Assembly: GCA_002007745.1 (NCBI GenBank)
Contig: CP019882.1
Location: 62,001 to 126,000, forward strand
DNA length: 64,000 nt
DNA from: Mycolicibacterium litorale
GTDB lineage: Bacteria > Actinomycetota > Actinomycetes > Mycobacteriales > Mycobacteriaceae
Reading direction: 5' to 3'
Shown: one piece after another, positions 45,126-54,443 of the stretch
Position numbering within the stretch: position 1 is the stretch's first letter
How the letters are laid out: every line of letters starts with the position of its first letter
Made by a program: the position numbers and the translations under genes
Notes under the pieces: model-generated
The model's database searches: none
Told to the model about the DNA's origin: nothing
The model's input: the letters and a program-made list of their open reading frames with translations, nothing else

Positions 45126-46097
45126 TGAGGATGCCGGCCCCCACCGAGAGCGCCAACGCCAGCGCGCCCAGGGCTATCCAGCCGGCGCTCGCGTCGCCGC
45201 GCACCACCTGGTAGCCGATCTGCTGGTCCAGGGTGGAATACACCCGGTTCAACTCGTCGAGGCTGCCGGCTCGGAAGGTCTGCCCACCGCTGAGTTCGGC
45301 GATGCGCGCCAGCGACGCGTCGTCGGTCGGGACCGGGATCGAATCCCCGTCGACAGTGACCATCCCGTCCTTGGTGCCGAAGGAAATCGTCGAAATGGGC
45401 ACGCCTTGGTCCTTGGCGGCCCGCGCGGCGGTGAACGCACCCCGCGGGGACTCCAGGTCGGGCGGCACCGTCTCCTTGCCGTCCGACTCGAGCACGATGC
45501 GCGCCGGCGGCGGCCCGTCACCGCCACCCATCACCGCGCCGGTGGTCGCGATCGCCTGCAGGGCGGTGAAGATGCCCTCACCCGTCGCAGTGCGCGGCTC
45601 CGGAACCAGCTTGTCGATGGCCCGTTTCACCTGCTCATGGTCGGTGGTGGGGCCACCAACAGTGTTGCGCCCGAGGAGAATTTGACCAGGCCCAGGTTGA
45701 TGCCGGCCGTGAGCAGGTCGGCGAAATGCTTACCCGCCTGCCGGGCCGCCTCGATGCGGCTCGGTGTGACGTCGGTCGCGGCCATCGATTCGGAGACGTC
45801 GATGACGAGCATGACGACCGCGCGATTGCGCGGGACCCGCACATCGTGGGTCGGTCCGGCCATGGCGGTGGTCAGTAAGGCCAGCGCCGCCACCAGCAGG
45901 GCCGCCGGCAGATGTCGCCACCGCCGCGGCTTGCGCCCGGCGGCGACCTGCTCCAGCAGTGCCGTGTTGGCAAAGCGCAGCACGCGCCGGGACCGGGTCC
46001 GCTGGATCACGATGTAGGCCCCGACCGCTAGACCCACGATGCCCAGGTAGAGGAAGAACCACGGCGCCGCGAAACCGGATAAGGACAGCGAATTCAC
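45103..46097 (-). pseudogene. VWA domain membrane protein (Rv1481-like), frameshifted
   Basis: A von Willebrand A protein of about 331 residues with one missing base. The N-terminal frame has membrane helices near residues 5-25 and 55-75 and the MIDAS motif DVSESMAA, and it reaches GATLLVAP. There the minus-strand run CCCC (plus 45649-45652) breaks the frame. The other frame continues [20 protein letters not shown] to a final membrane helix ([20 protein letters not shown]). It is a close relative of the divergent gene at 46281. Such proteins sit in the membrane with the VWA domain between helices. Confidence 0.82.
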
Positions 46098-46280
46098 AGC
46101 GGATCCAAACCTTTTCGACAGCAACGGCCGACGATCACTGCCACCCGAGGTCGCATCCCGACCGCCTCTCCCAACGAACACCGGTACAAAGGACACGTTA
46201 ATCGCGATTGCGTACAGACAGCTGCGAGCAACGGCAGGAGTGAGGTCCGACGTGATGACGAAGACGCATCGGGTGCGACC

Positions 46281-47306
46281 ATGCGGACGGCGCCGATGAC
46301 GCTGCCGGGCATCGGCGCGCTGACGGTGACCGGGCTGGCGCACCCGGTCGTGCTCCTGCTGGCGCTGGTCCCGCTCGGGTTGGTGGCGCTGTATGCCGCC
46401 GCGCAGGTGCACCGGGCTCGCCGGCTGCGCCGGTTCAGCAGCCCGAGCGCCCTGGACCGGGTGTCGCCGAACCGGCCACATCGGCTGCGGCACTTACCGG
46501 TTGCCCTGTCCGCCCTGGCCTTGCTGTTTCTTGTGGTGGCGTTGGCCGGGCCCACCCACCAGGCGCAGATCCCGCGCAATCGCGCGGTCGTGATGCTCGT
46601 CATCGACGTATCGCAGTCGATGGCGGCCAAGGACGAACCACCCACCCGGTTGCGTGCGGCTCAGGATGCCGCCAAACGGTTTGCCCAGCAGCTCACCCCG
46701 GGAGTGAACCTGGGGCTGGTGTCGTTCGCCGGGAACGTCAACCTGCTGGTGTCCCCAACCCCGGATCACGGCGCCACCGTCGATGCGATCGACAAGTTGC
46801 AACTGGACAACTCCACCGCCACCGGTGAAGCCATCCTGACCGCGCTGGACTCGATCCAGACGGTGACCACCGTGCTGACCGCCGGTGACGCCACGCCGCC
46901 GCCGGCGCGCATCGTGCTGCTCTCCGACGGCGGCGAGAACAAGCCGGCCAACCCGGACAATCCACGCGGCGCCTTCACCGCGGCACGCGCGGCCAAGGAC
47001 CAGGGTGTGCCGGTCTCGACCATCAGCTTCGGCACACGCAGCGGTGCCGTCACCCTCAAGGACGAGACCATCCCGGTGCCCTCCGACGACGCCCAGATGA
47101 AGCGGATCGCCGAGCTGTCCGGCGGGCAGAGCTACACCGCCACCAACATCGACGAACTCGACCGGAGCTACGGGGCGGTGCTGCAGCAGGTCGGATACCA
47201 GACCGTGAGCGCCCCTGCCGGTGCGGGCTGGCTGCGGCTGGCCGTCCTGACCGTGACGATCGCGGCGTTCGCCGCGCTCGCGCTGAACCGCAATCTGCCG
47301 GTGTGA
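46281..47306 (+). CDS. VWA domain membrane protein (Rv1481-like)
   Basis: A 341-residue protein with N-terminal helices (about residues 18-42 and 72-92), a VWA domain with the MIDAS motif DVSQSMAA and the later Thr and Asp contacts ([17 protein letters not shown]), and one C-terminal helix. It is the intact paralogue of the gene on the other strand; both share [20 protein letters not shown] and [15 protein letters not shown]. In M. tuberculosis Rv1481 accompanies an AAA+ ATPase and Rv1480; no such partner is present here. An ATG five codons later is an alternative start. Confidence 0.87.
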   Translation: MRTAPMTLPGIGALTVTGLAHPVVLLLALVPLGLVALYAAAQVHRARRLRRFSSPSALDRVSPNRPHRLRHLPVALSALALLFLVVALAGPTHQAQIPRNRAVVMLVIDVSQSMAAKDEPPTRLRAAQDAAKRFAQQLTPGVNLGLVSFAGNVNLLVSPTPDHGATVDAIDKLQLDNSTATGEAILTALDSIQTVTTVLTAGDATPPPARIVLLSDGGENKPANPDNPRGAFTAARAAKDQGVPVSTISFGTRSGAVTLKDETIPVPSDDAQMKRIAELSGGQSYTATNIDELDRSYGAVLQQVGYQTVSAPAGAGWLRLAVLTVTIAAFAALALNRNLPV

Positions 47307-47350
47307 TCGCCTCAGGCGTAGACGGCCGCCGGCGTGGGCATAGCTAGGGC

Positions 47351-47566
47351 ATGAGCAACGAACCGGACCGGGCGCCACAGGAGAACCCCACCAAAGACCA
47401 GTCGGAGTGGGTCACCGGAGATGAGCCGATGACCGGTCCCCAACGCAGTTACCTGAGCACCCTGGCCCACGAGGCCGGGGTCGAGGTGCCCGAGCAGCTG
47501 ACCAAGGCGCAAGCTTCGGAGATGATCGACGACTTGCAGAAGACCACCGGGCGGGGTGCGTCATGA
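47351..47566 (+). CDS. DUF3072 family small protein
   Basis: A 71-residue acidic protein with WVTGDEPMTGPQRSYLSTLA and an EQLTKAQASEMIDDLQ helix, the pattern of DUF3072. The fold suggests a small helical domain. It overlaps the next gene by ATGA. The function is unknown. Confidence 0.8.
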   Translation: MSNEPDRAPQENPTKDQSEWVTGDEPMTGPQRSYLSTLAHEAGVEVPEQLTKAQASEMIDDLQKTTGRGAS

Positions 47567-47808
47567 TCACCCCCGACGACGTCCGCCGACTACTCGACAG
47601 CGATACCGACACGGTGCTGGTGCTGATCGAAGGCCGGGTCGACGTGGTCGACCCGGCTGCCCTGGACACCGACGACTATCGCGGCGCCCTTCAGGTCATC
47701 ACCCGCACCGAACTGATCGCCCAGGCCGGTGGTGCGCAGTTGTCCGACCGGGAGCTGCTCGAGCAGGCGGCCGCGCTGGAGACGGCGGTGGCCGAACTCG
47801 GCGGGTGA
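47563..47808 (+). CDS. small conserved hypothetical protein
   Basis: An 81-residue acidic protein beginning MITPDDVRRLLDSDTDTVLV and ending in an LLEQAAALETAVAEL helix. No family is recognised. It overlaps the DUF3072 gene by four bases, so they are cotranscribed, and it converges on the HugZ-like gene with a one-base gap. Confidence 0.65.
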   Translation: MITPDDVRRLLDSDTDTVLVLIEGRVDVVDPAALDTDDYRGALQVITRTELIAQAGGAQLSDRELLEQAAALETAVAELGG

Positions 47809-47809
47809 A

Positions 47810-48610
47810 TCACGACCGCCGCGCTCGGCTCACCAAATCCACTGCAGCCGACCGTAATTGATCTGCCGACGACAGCGGCTCGCCGAAGCCGACTCGAGTG
47901 TAGGCGTTACCGCGGGGCGTCTGGACACGCAGATCCAAGCCGTACCGGTCAATGCCGGTACACACCGCGGCAGTGGTGTCGGGGAAACCGCCGAGTGCGC
48001 ACGCCATCTCGACCAGCGAATCGGCGTGGTCAGCGTTGAGGTGGGCGATCGCCGCGCCGGCACCGGGCCGAACAGGGTCGGCGGCGGCGTCCGCGTAGTC
48101 GGCCCCGGTCGCGGAGTCCATCCGGCCGTAGCCGCCCACCCAGCGCACCCGGTGGACGCGCAACACCCACACCGCGAAGTCGGTGTAGTCGATGTAGTAC
48201 TTCGCGGCGCTGACCGCGGCCAGATGGGCCTCCCGGGCCGCGGCCAACTCATCGCCGGTGGGGCGTTCGGCAACACCCGCGAGGGTGATCCGGCCGTTGG
48301 CCAGCGGGTCCGATTCGGTGGCGGGTGCGACGACGGCCAGGCTGGCCCGGGGATCGCCGGCCAGATTCCGGCCGTGCTCGGCCATATTCGACACGCACAG
48401 CACCGGGGCGCCGCCCAGCAGGCCGTAGGTGACGAACGATGCCCACGGATCCCCGTCGGCGGTGAGCGTGGCCAGGGTGGCGGTGTTGGTCGAGGCCGCG
48501 ATCGTGCGCGCCTCCTCGGCGGCCGACGGCCGAGTGTCATCGGCGATCTCGCTCAACGGCGGCGGAGCCGACGGCGCATCGCCGGGGTCGCCGTGATCGC
48601 GGGATGCCAC
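47810..48610 (-). CDS. HugZ-like pyridoxamine oxidase-fold protein with DUF2470 domain
   Basis: A 266-residue protein. Residues 30-175 form a split-barrel flavin/heme-binding fold (TATLATLTADGDPWASFVTY, NMAEHGRNLAGDPRASLAVV), and residues 185-265 are a DUF2470 domain (AIAHLNADHADSLVEMACAL). This pairing is found in HugZ-type heme oxygenases and relatives. Heme binding is inferred, not shown. A -10 TATCGT six bases before the GTG suggests a leaderless mRNA. Confidence 0.83.
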   Translation of the reverse strand: MASRDHGDPGDAPSAPPPLSEIADDTRPSAAEEARTIAASTNTATLATLTADGDPWASFVTYGLLGGAPVLCVSNMAEHGRNLAGDPRASLAVVAPATESDPLANGRITLAGVAERPTGDELAAAREAHLAAVSAAKYYIDYTDFAVWVLRVHRVRWVGGYGRMDSATGADYADAAADPVRPGAGAAIAHLNADHADSLVEMACALGGFPDTTAAVCTGIDRYGLDLRVQTPRGNAYTRVGFGEPLSSADQLRSAAVDLVSRARRS

Positions 48611-48885
48611 GTCAGCACGATACCGCGCTCACTGAGAATGCAAGTGACGTCACCGAATACGGTTGCGCCAATCGCTGTCGGACCACGCCTTCGGCGGGGT
48701 GCACGCGGTCGTCCCGCCGGGCTACCCGCAGCACGAATCGCCCAATGAGAAGCGGTCAATGCGTCGAAATCCGGGCCGGGCCGGAGGTAATGTCCTTACA
48801 TCGTGCCGATCCCGTTCACCTTCGCGCAACGCTGTGGCTGCCTCGGCGCCACCGCGGCGCCGCCTGCACATAAGAGGGTTCACTC

Positions 48886-50010
48886 ATGAAGAACGCACGC
48901 TTGCTCGCCGCTGTCGCCGCCACGGTCGTGGCCGCCGCCGTCGGGTGCGCTCCGCCGGAGAAGAAGAGTGGTGACGAACAGGCCAACGGTGGTGTCGCCG
49001 CCGCCCAGGCGACATCGGCGGCCGACTTCGGCGGCATGGATGGTCTTGTCGCGGCGGCCAAGAAGGAGGGCGAACTCAACGTCATCGCCCTGCCCCCGGA
49101 TTGGGCCAACTACGGCGCCATCATCAAGGCGTTCGGGGACAAGTACGGCATCAAGGTGAACTCGGCGCAGCCCGACGCGGCCAGCCAGGAAGAGATCAAC
49201 GCCGCCACCCAGCAGAAGGGGCGCAGCACCGCACCGGACGTCTTCGACCTCGGACAGTCGGTGGCCCTGGCCAACACGACGTTGTTCGCCCCCTACAAGG
49301 TCGCCACCTTCGACAGCGTCCCCGCGGCGATGAAGGACCCGAACGGCGCATGGGTCAACGACTACGGCGGCTACATGTCCATCGGCTACGACTCGGCCAA
49401 GGTCCCGGACATGGCAGCCGTCAACGACCTGCTCAAGCCCGACTACAAGGGCAAGGTGGCGCTCAACGGCGACCCCACCCAGGCCGGTGCGGCGTTCTCC
49501 GGGGTGGCAATGGTGGCGTTGTCGCAGGGCGGCTCGGCCGACAACGTCGCGCCGGGCGTCGAGTTCTTCACCAAGTTGAAGCAGGCGGGCAACTTCCTTC
49601 CGCTGGACCCGACTCCGGCGACCATTGAATCCGGACAAACCCCGGTCGTCATCGACTGGGACTACCTCAACGCCGCCGAAACCAAGAAGCTGCCGAGCTG
49701 GAAGGTGTTCGTCCCCCAGGGTGCGGTACTGGGCGGGTACTACTTCCAGGCCATCAACAAGGACGCCCCACATCCGGCGGCGGCGCGGCTGTGGCAGGAG
49801 TTCCTCTACAGCGATGAGGGCCAGAACCTGTTCCTGGCCGGCGGTGCGCGCCCGGTGCGCGCGGACGCGATGGTCAAATCGGGCACCATCGACACCGCCG
49901 CCTACGACAAACTGCCACCGGTCAGCGGAACGCCGGTGATCCTCACCCAGGCCCAGACTGACGCGGCCACAAAATATCTGGCCGACAATTGGGCCAAGGC
50001 GATCGGCTGA
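48886..50010 (+). CDS. ABC transporter substrate-binding lipoprotein
   Basis: A 374-residue lipoprotein. The signal peptide ends in a lipobox AVGC with Cys21 as the lipidated residue. The mature part is a type II periplasmic-binding fold of the iron/thiamine/polyamine/phosphonate group (GMDGLVAAAKKEGELNVIAL, then LAGGARPVRADAM at the end). It delivers a small solute to the permeases encoded next. The solute is not certain. The 275-base gap upstream has no other gene and must hold the promoter. Confidence 0.85.
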   Translation: MKNARLLAAVAATVVAAAVGCAPPEKKSGDEQANGGVAAAQATSAADFGGMDGLVAAAKKEGELNVIALPPDWANYGAIIKAFGDKYGIKVNSAQPDAASQEEINAATQQKGRSTAPDVFDLGQSVALANTTLFAPYKVATFDSVPAAMKDPNGAWVNDYGGYMSIGYDSAKVPDMAAVNDLLKPDYKGKVALNGDPTQAGAAFSGVAMVALSQGGSADNVAPGVEFFTKLKQAGNFLPLDPTPATIESGQTPVVIDWDYLNAAETKKLPSWKVFVPQGAVLGGYYFQAINKDAPHPAAARLWQEFLYSDEGQNLFLAGGARPVRADAMVKSGTIDTAAYDKLPPVSGTPVILTQAQTDAATKYLADNWAKAIG

Positions 50011-50015
50011 CCGCG

Positions 50016-50876
50016 GTGGCAGCAGGAGCTGTGCGCCGACGTGTGCGAGAAGCCCTGCCGCTGTTGCCCTTCGCAGCGTTCGTCGCGATCTTCCTGGTGG
50101 TCCCGACGGTGACGGTGATCGTGTCGGCGTTCTACCTCGACGGCGTCTTCTCGCTGCAGCGGATCGGTCTGCTGTTCTCCGGCACGGCGCTATCGGCGTT
50201 GGGCAAGAGCGTGTTGCTGTCGGCCAGCACCGCGCTGATCGGCGCGGTGCTCGGTGCGGTGTTGTCCTGGCTGGTGGTCAGCAGCTCACCCAGTTCCGCA
50301 CTGCGCCGGGTGGTGTTGTCGCTGTGCAGCGTGCTCGCTCAATTCGGCGGTGTGGCTTTGGCGTTCGCCTTCCTGGCGACAATCGGGCTCAACGGTGTGC
50401 TGACGGTGTGGGTGTTTGAGCGCTTCGGCTTCAACCTGGCCGGTGACGGCTGGCTGTATTCGCTGCGCGGGCTGATCCTGGTGTACACCTACTTCCAGAT
50501 CCCGCTGATGGTCATCGTGTTCACCCCCGCGCTGGAGGGTCTGCGGGCAGAATGGCGGGAAGCCGCCGTCAGCCTGGGTGCCTCGCGCTGGGAGTACTGG
50601 CGCGAAGTGGGCTTTCCCCTGCTCACGCCGGCGTTCCTCGGGTCGGCACTGCTGTTGTTCGCCAACGCATTCGCCGCCTACGCCACCGCCGCCGCCCTGG
50701 TCAGCCAGGGCAGTCCGATCGTGCCACTGCTCATCCGGACGGCGCTGACCTCCGAGGTGGTGCTCGGTCAGTCCGGCTTCGCCTATGCGCTGGCGTTGGA
50801 GATGGTGGTCGTGGTGGCCGCGGTGATGCTCGCCTACAACGTGCTGGTGCGGCGCACGTCGAGGTGGCTGCGGTGA
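50016..50876 (+). CDS. ABC transporter permease
   Basis: A 286-residue inner membrane protein with six hydrophobic helices and the EAA loop near residue 188 (EWREAAVSLGASRWEYWREV), the contact point for the ATPase. The start is uncertain: this GTG lies six bases after the previous stop, and GTG at 50031 or 50043 are alternatives. It overlaps the second permease by GTGA. Confidence 0.85.
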   Translation: MAAGAVRRRVREALPLLPFAAFVAIFLVVPTVTVIVSAFYLDGVFSLQRIGLLFSGTALSALGKSVLLSASTALIGAVLGAVLSWLVVSSSPSSALRRVVLSLCSVLAQFGGVALAFAFLATIGLNGVLTVWVFERFGFNLAGDGWLYSLRGLILVYTYFQIPLMVIVFTPALEGLRAEWREAAVSLGASRWEYWREVGFPLLTPAFLGSALLLFANAFAAYATAAALVSQGSPIVPLLIRTALTSEVVLGQSGFAYALALEMVVVVAAVMLAYNVLVRRTSRWLR

Positions 50877-51682
50877 AGGCCGGCCGGATCGGCAGGGTGC
50901 TGCTGCTGGCCCTGTTCGGGATGTTCTTCCTTTTCCCGTTGTACGCGATGGCCGACTTCAGCACCCGCAACCTGATCAGCGGTGGCCGCACCCTGCAGGC
51001 GTGGAAGAACCTGGTGCAGAACGAGATGCTGTACCAGGCGATCATCATCTCGCTGCTGCTGGCGGTGTTCACCGTGGTGTTGATGCTCGCGATCCTGGTG
51101 CCGACGATGATCTGGGTACGGCTGCGCGCGCCGTGGGCCAGGCGGCTGGTCGAATTCCTGTGTCTGCTGCCACTGACCATCCCCGCACTGGTGATCGTCG
51201 TCGGTTTGCGCAACGTCTATCTGTGGGTGGTCTACTTCTTCGGCGAGTCGGCGCTGACGTTGACCTTCGTCTACGTGGTGCTGGTGCTGCCGTTCGCCTA
51301 CCGGTCGATCGACGCCGCGCTGTCCTCGATCGACTTGAAAACCCTTGCCGAAGCTGCTCGTTCGCTCGGTGCCGGGTGGACCACCACCATCCTGCGAGTG
51401 GTGGTGCCCAACATCTGGTCGGGCCTGCTGTCGGCGGCGTTCATCTCGATAGCCGTGGTGTTGGGCGAGTACACCGTCGCGTCATTGAGCGGTTATCAGA
51501 ACCTGCAGGTGGTGATCGTCGCGATCGGCAAGAGCGACGGGCCGACATCGGTGGCGGCATCGCTGGCGACGTTGGTGTTCGGTTTCGTTCTGCTGCTGAT
51601 CCTTTCGCTGGTGACTCGCGGTCGCCGGCACAACGCGGCGATCGTCGCACCGGCACCGGTGAGTACAGGGAAGGGACCGTGA
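50873..51682 (+). CDS. ABC transporter permease
   Basis: A 269-residue protein with six membrane helices and an EAA loop TLAEAARSLGAGWTTTILRV near residue 160. It pairs with the first permease to form the channel. It overlaps the upstream gene by four bases and the ATPase gene by one (TGATG), which shows tight coupling of all four genes. Confidence 0.86.
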   Translation: MKAGRIGRVLLLALFGMFFLFPLYAMADFSTRNLISGGRTLQAWKNLVQNEMLYQAIIISLLLAVFTVVLMLAILVPTMIWVRLRAPWARRLVEFLCLLPLTIPALVIVVGLRNVYLWVVYFFGESALTLTFVYVVLVLPFAYRSIDAALSSIDLKTLAEAARSLGAGWTTTILRVVVPNIWSGLLSAAFISIAVVLGEYTVASLSGYQNLQVVIVAIGKSDGPTSVAASLATLVFGFVLLLILSLVTRGRRHNAAIVAPAPVSTGKGP

Positions 51683-52734
51683 TGACCCGCAACGGAGTGG
51701 CCGTCGAGTTCACCGATGTGACCAGGGTGTACGGGACGGTGCGAGCCCTTGACGGGCTCACACTGCAATTAGAGCCCGGTGAGATGGTGGCGTTGCTCGG
51801 CCCGTCGGGGTGCGGCAAGACCACCGCCCTGCGCATCCTCGCCGGTCTGGACGATCCGACGTCGGGGCGGGTCACCGTCGACGGTCGCGACGTCACTGAG
51901 GTGCCACCCAACAAGCGCGACATGGGAATGGTGTTCCAGGCCTACAGCCTGTTTCCGCACCTGACCGTTCTGGACAACGTGGCATTCGGACTCAAGCTGC
52001 GCGGCAAGAACAAGACCGAACGCACCGACCGGGCCGCCGACATGCTCGATCTGGTCGGGCTCTCGGCCCACAAGGAGAAATACGCCAGTCAACTGTCCGG
52101 CGGCCAGCAGCAGCGGGTGGCGCTGGCCCGGGCGCTGGCCATCCAGCCGCGGGTCCTGCTGCTCGACGAACCGCTCTCGGCGCTGGACGCCAAGGTGCGC
52201 GCCCAGCTTCGCGACGAGATCCGTCGGGTGCAGCTCGAGGTCGGCACCACCACGCTGTTCGTCACCCACGATCAGGAGGAGGCGCTGGCGGTCGCCGACC
52301 GGGTCGGGGTGATGAACCAGGGCCGCCTGGAGCAGATCGCTGCGCCCGCCGACGTGTACGCACACCCCACAACGCCGTTCGTCGCCGAATTCGTGGGCTT
52401 GAACAACAAGGTGGGAGCCGAGGTCGCCGACGGCACCACCCACGTTCTCGGCGCGACGCTGCCGGTTGCCGCCGGGTCGATCAGCGCGGGCCGCGGCGTC
52501 GCGCTGGTCCGGCCCGAATCGCTGGCGGTGACCGCCGACCCGGCCGGCACCGCACAGGTCGCCTCGGTGTCGTTCCTCGGTCCGATCTCACTGGTGCATT
52601 GCACGCTGGCCGACGGCACCCGACTGGTGGCCCAGACCGCCAGCGCGCACGCCGGCGGGCTCGCACCCGGCACGCCGGTGCGGATCAGCATCGAGCAGAC
52701 CGAGGCGCTGGTGGTGCCGAGCGCGGCGGCTTGA
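51682..52734 (+). CDS. ABC transporter ATP-binding protein (PotA/FbpC-like)
   Basis: A 350-residue ATPase. Walker A is GPSGCGKTT (residues 38-46), the signature is LSGGQQQR, Walker B is LLLDEP and the switch is THDQ. A C-terminal TOBE domain of about 110 residues follows (VGLNNKVGAEVADG, then LVRPESLAV). The class powers import of polyamines, iron, thiamine, sulfate or phosphonates. It is the last gene of the four-gene importer operon. Confidence 0.9.
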   Translation: MTRNGVAVEFTDVTRVYGTVRALDGLTLQLEPGEMVALLGPSGCGKTTALRILAGLDDPTSGRVTVDGRDVTEVPPNKRDMGMVFQAYSLFPHLTVLDNVAFGLKLRGKNKTERTDRAADMLDLVGLSAHKEKYASQLSGGQQQRVALARALAIQPRVLLLDEPLSALDAKVRAQLRDEIRRVQLEVGTTTLFVTHDQEEALAVADRVGVMNQGRLEQIAAPADVYAHPTTPFVAEFVGLNNKVGAEVADGTTHVLGATLPVAAGSISAGRGVALVRPESLAVTADPAGTAQVASVSFLGPISLVHCTLADGTRLVAQTASAHAGGLAPGTPVRISIEQTEALVVPSAAA

Positions 52735-52791
52735 CGCCGGTCGCGACCGAACGCCCACCCGGTGAACCCGACCGGCAGTACCTTGTCGGAC

Positions 52792-53271
52792 ATGGGTCAG
52801 GACACCGGATCGACGAACTTCAGCGAGCAGGAACGCAACCGCATCGAGGAGGAGCTGGCCGACCTGCGGCGCCGCGCCGACCAGATGCGGACGGAGTCCC
52901 AGGGTGACGCCGACACCGTCGGCGACCGCGGTGACGCCGCCGATGCGTTGCAACGTTCCGAGGAGCTCGCCGGGATCGAGGCGCAGATCGACCGGCTGAC
53001 CTGGCTGCTGGCCGGCGGCAACGCCGACGCCCCCGGGCAACTGCCCAACGGCACCGAGGTGACGCTGCAGTTCCCGGGTGACGAGCCGATCCGGATGAAG
53101 GTCCTGCACTTCCTGGAGGAGACCCCGGCCGGTGAAGAGGACACCACGCTGACCGCGGACAGCCCGCTGGGCCTGGCGCTGTTCGGCCGAAGCGCCGGCG
53201 AGACGATCACCTACGCCACTCCGCGGGGCGAACTGCAGGTCGATCTGCTGGCCATCGACTATCCGAAGTAG
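52792..53271 (+). CDS. GreA/Rnk-like RNA polymerase-binding protein (Rv3788-like)
   Basis: A 159-residue protein. Residues 10-75 are an antiparallel coiled coil (FSEQERNRIEEELADLRRRA), and residues 85-159 a GreA/GreB C-terminal domain (SPLGLALFGRSAGETITYAT). Such secondary-channel factors act on RNA polymerase; the M. tuberculosis relative Rv3788 is reported to inhibit rather than rescue it. The coiled-coil tip lacks an obvious pair of acidic residues for cleavage. A -10 TACCTT seven bases before the ATG suggests a leaderless mRNA. Confidence 0.82.
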   Translation: MGQDTGSTNFSEQERNRIEEELADLRRRADQMRTESQGDADTVGDRGDAADALQRSEELAGIEAQIDRLTWLLAGGNADAPGQLPNGTEVTLQFPGDEPIRMKVLHFLEETPAGEEDTTLTADSPLGLALFGRSAGETITYATPRGELQVDLLAIDYPK

Positions 53272-53272
53272 C

Positions 53273-53291
53273 CCGCCGCCGTCGGCGGCGG
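53273..53291 (+). terminator. GC hairpin after the GreA-like gene
   Basis: CCGCCGCCG (53273-53281) and CGGCGGCGG (53283-53291) pair perfectly around one base, directly after the stop codon. There is no T-run, as is common for mycobacterial terminators. The next gene starts 43 bases later on the same strand. Confidence 0.45.
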
Positions 53292-53334
53292 TCATGGAAC
53301 ACTGGCCACGCAACCGAGTCAGCGTGGAGGTGCG

Positions 53335-54309
53335 ATGCGTGCGATCAGGGTGACCGAACTGGGCGGTCCGGAGTCGGTGCAGCTCGTCGAGGTCGACGAA
53401 CCCGCCGATGACGGCGGAATCGTCGTCGACGTCCACGCCGCAGGCGTCGCTTTTCCCGACGCTCTGCTCACTCGCGGGCTCTATCAGTACAAGCCGGAAC
53501 TCCCGTTCACCCTGGGCGCCGAGGTCGCCGGGGTGGTCCGCTCGGCGCCCGCTGACGCGCCGGTGAAGCCCGGTGACCGGGTGGCGGGGCTGACCATGAT
53601 CACCGGGGCGATGGCCGAGACCGTCGTGCTCACCGAAGAGCGGGTGTTTCCGCTGCCGGACAACGTCAGCTTCGAGGCCGGTGCCGGTCTGCTGTTCAAC
53701 GACCTGACCGTGTACTTCGCGCTCACTGTGCGCGGCAGGCTCGGCCAGGGGGAGACGGTGCTGGTGCACGGCGCGGCCGGCGGAATCGGCACCTCGACGT
53801 TGCGGCTGGCCCCGGCGCTCGGCGCCAGCCGGGTGATCGCCGTCGTCAGCACCGAAGACAAGGCCGACGTGGCCCGCGCGGCCGGTGCCACCGACGTCGT
53901 GCTCGCCGCGGGTTTCAAGGATGCTGTCGCCGAGCTGACCGGTGGGAAGGGCGTCGACATCGTCATGGACCCGGTGGGCGGTGACCGGTTCACCGACTCG
54001 CTGCGGTCACTGGCCCCGGGTGGACGACTGCTGGTGGTGGGGTTCACCGGCGGCGAGATCCCGACGGTGAAGGTCAACCGGCTGCTGCTCAACAACATCG
54101 ACGTGGTCGGTGTCGGTTGGGGCGCCTGGACGATGACCCATCCGGGGGCGCTCGCCGAGCAGTGGGACGGCCTGGCCGCCTTGTTGACCTCCGGCCGGCT
54201 GGCCGCCCCGCAGCCCGAGGTGTATCCACTCGAGCAGGCCGCCGCGGCGGTGTCCGCACTGGAAAACCGCACCGCCAAGGGCAAGGTCGTGGTCCGGGTC
54301 CGAGACTGA
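53335..54309 (+). CDS. NADPH:quinone oxidoreductase (zinc-free MDR family)
   Basis: A 324-residue medium-chain reductase. The N-terminal catalytic domain has no zinc-binding Cys cluster; the nucleotide-binding motif is [18 protein letters not shown] near residue 142, and [17 protein letters not shown] follows. It should reduce quinones or enones with NADPH. GGAGG precedes the ATG. It is probably a single-gene unit. Confidence 0.87.
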   Translation: MRAIRVTELGGPESVQLVEVDEPADDGGIVVDVHAAGVAFPDALLTRGLYQYKPELPFTLGAEVAGVVRSAPADAPVKPGDRVAGLTMITGAMAETVVLTEERVFPLPDNVSFEAGAGLLFNDLTVYFALTVRGRLGQGETVLVHGAAGGIGTSTLRLAPALGASRVIAVVSTEDKADVARAAGATDVVLAAGFKDAVAELTGGKGVDIVMDPVGGDRFTDSLRSLAPGGRLLVVGFTGGEIPTVKVNRLLLNNIDVVGVGWGAWTMTHPGALAEQWDGLAALLTSGRLAAPQPEVYPLEQAAAAVSALENRTAKGKVVVRVRD

Positions 54310-54443
54310 CCGCCGACCGTGCGTGTCGGTATGCCGACACGCCGCGATAGCGCGCAGTTCGCGCACGCTCGCCCACCGGCTGACGGTTCGGTTGGGCCGG
54401 TGTGGGGTAGTGGAACCTAGATGCGCCCGACCGAGGAGAAGCA

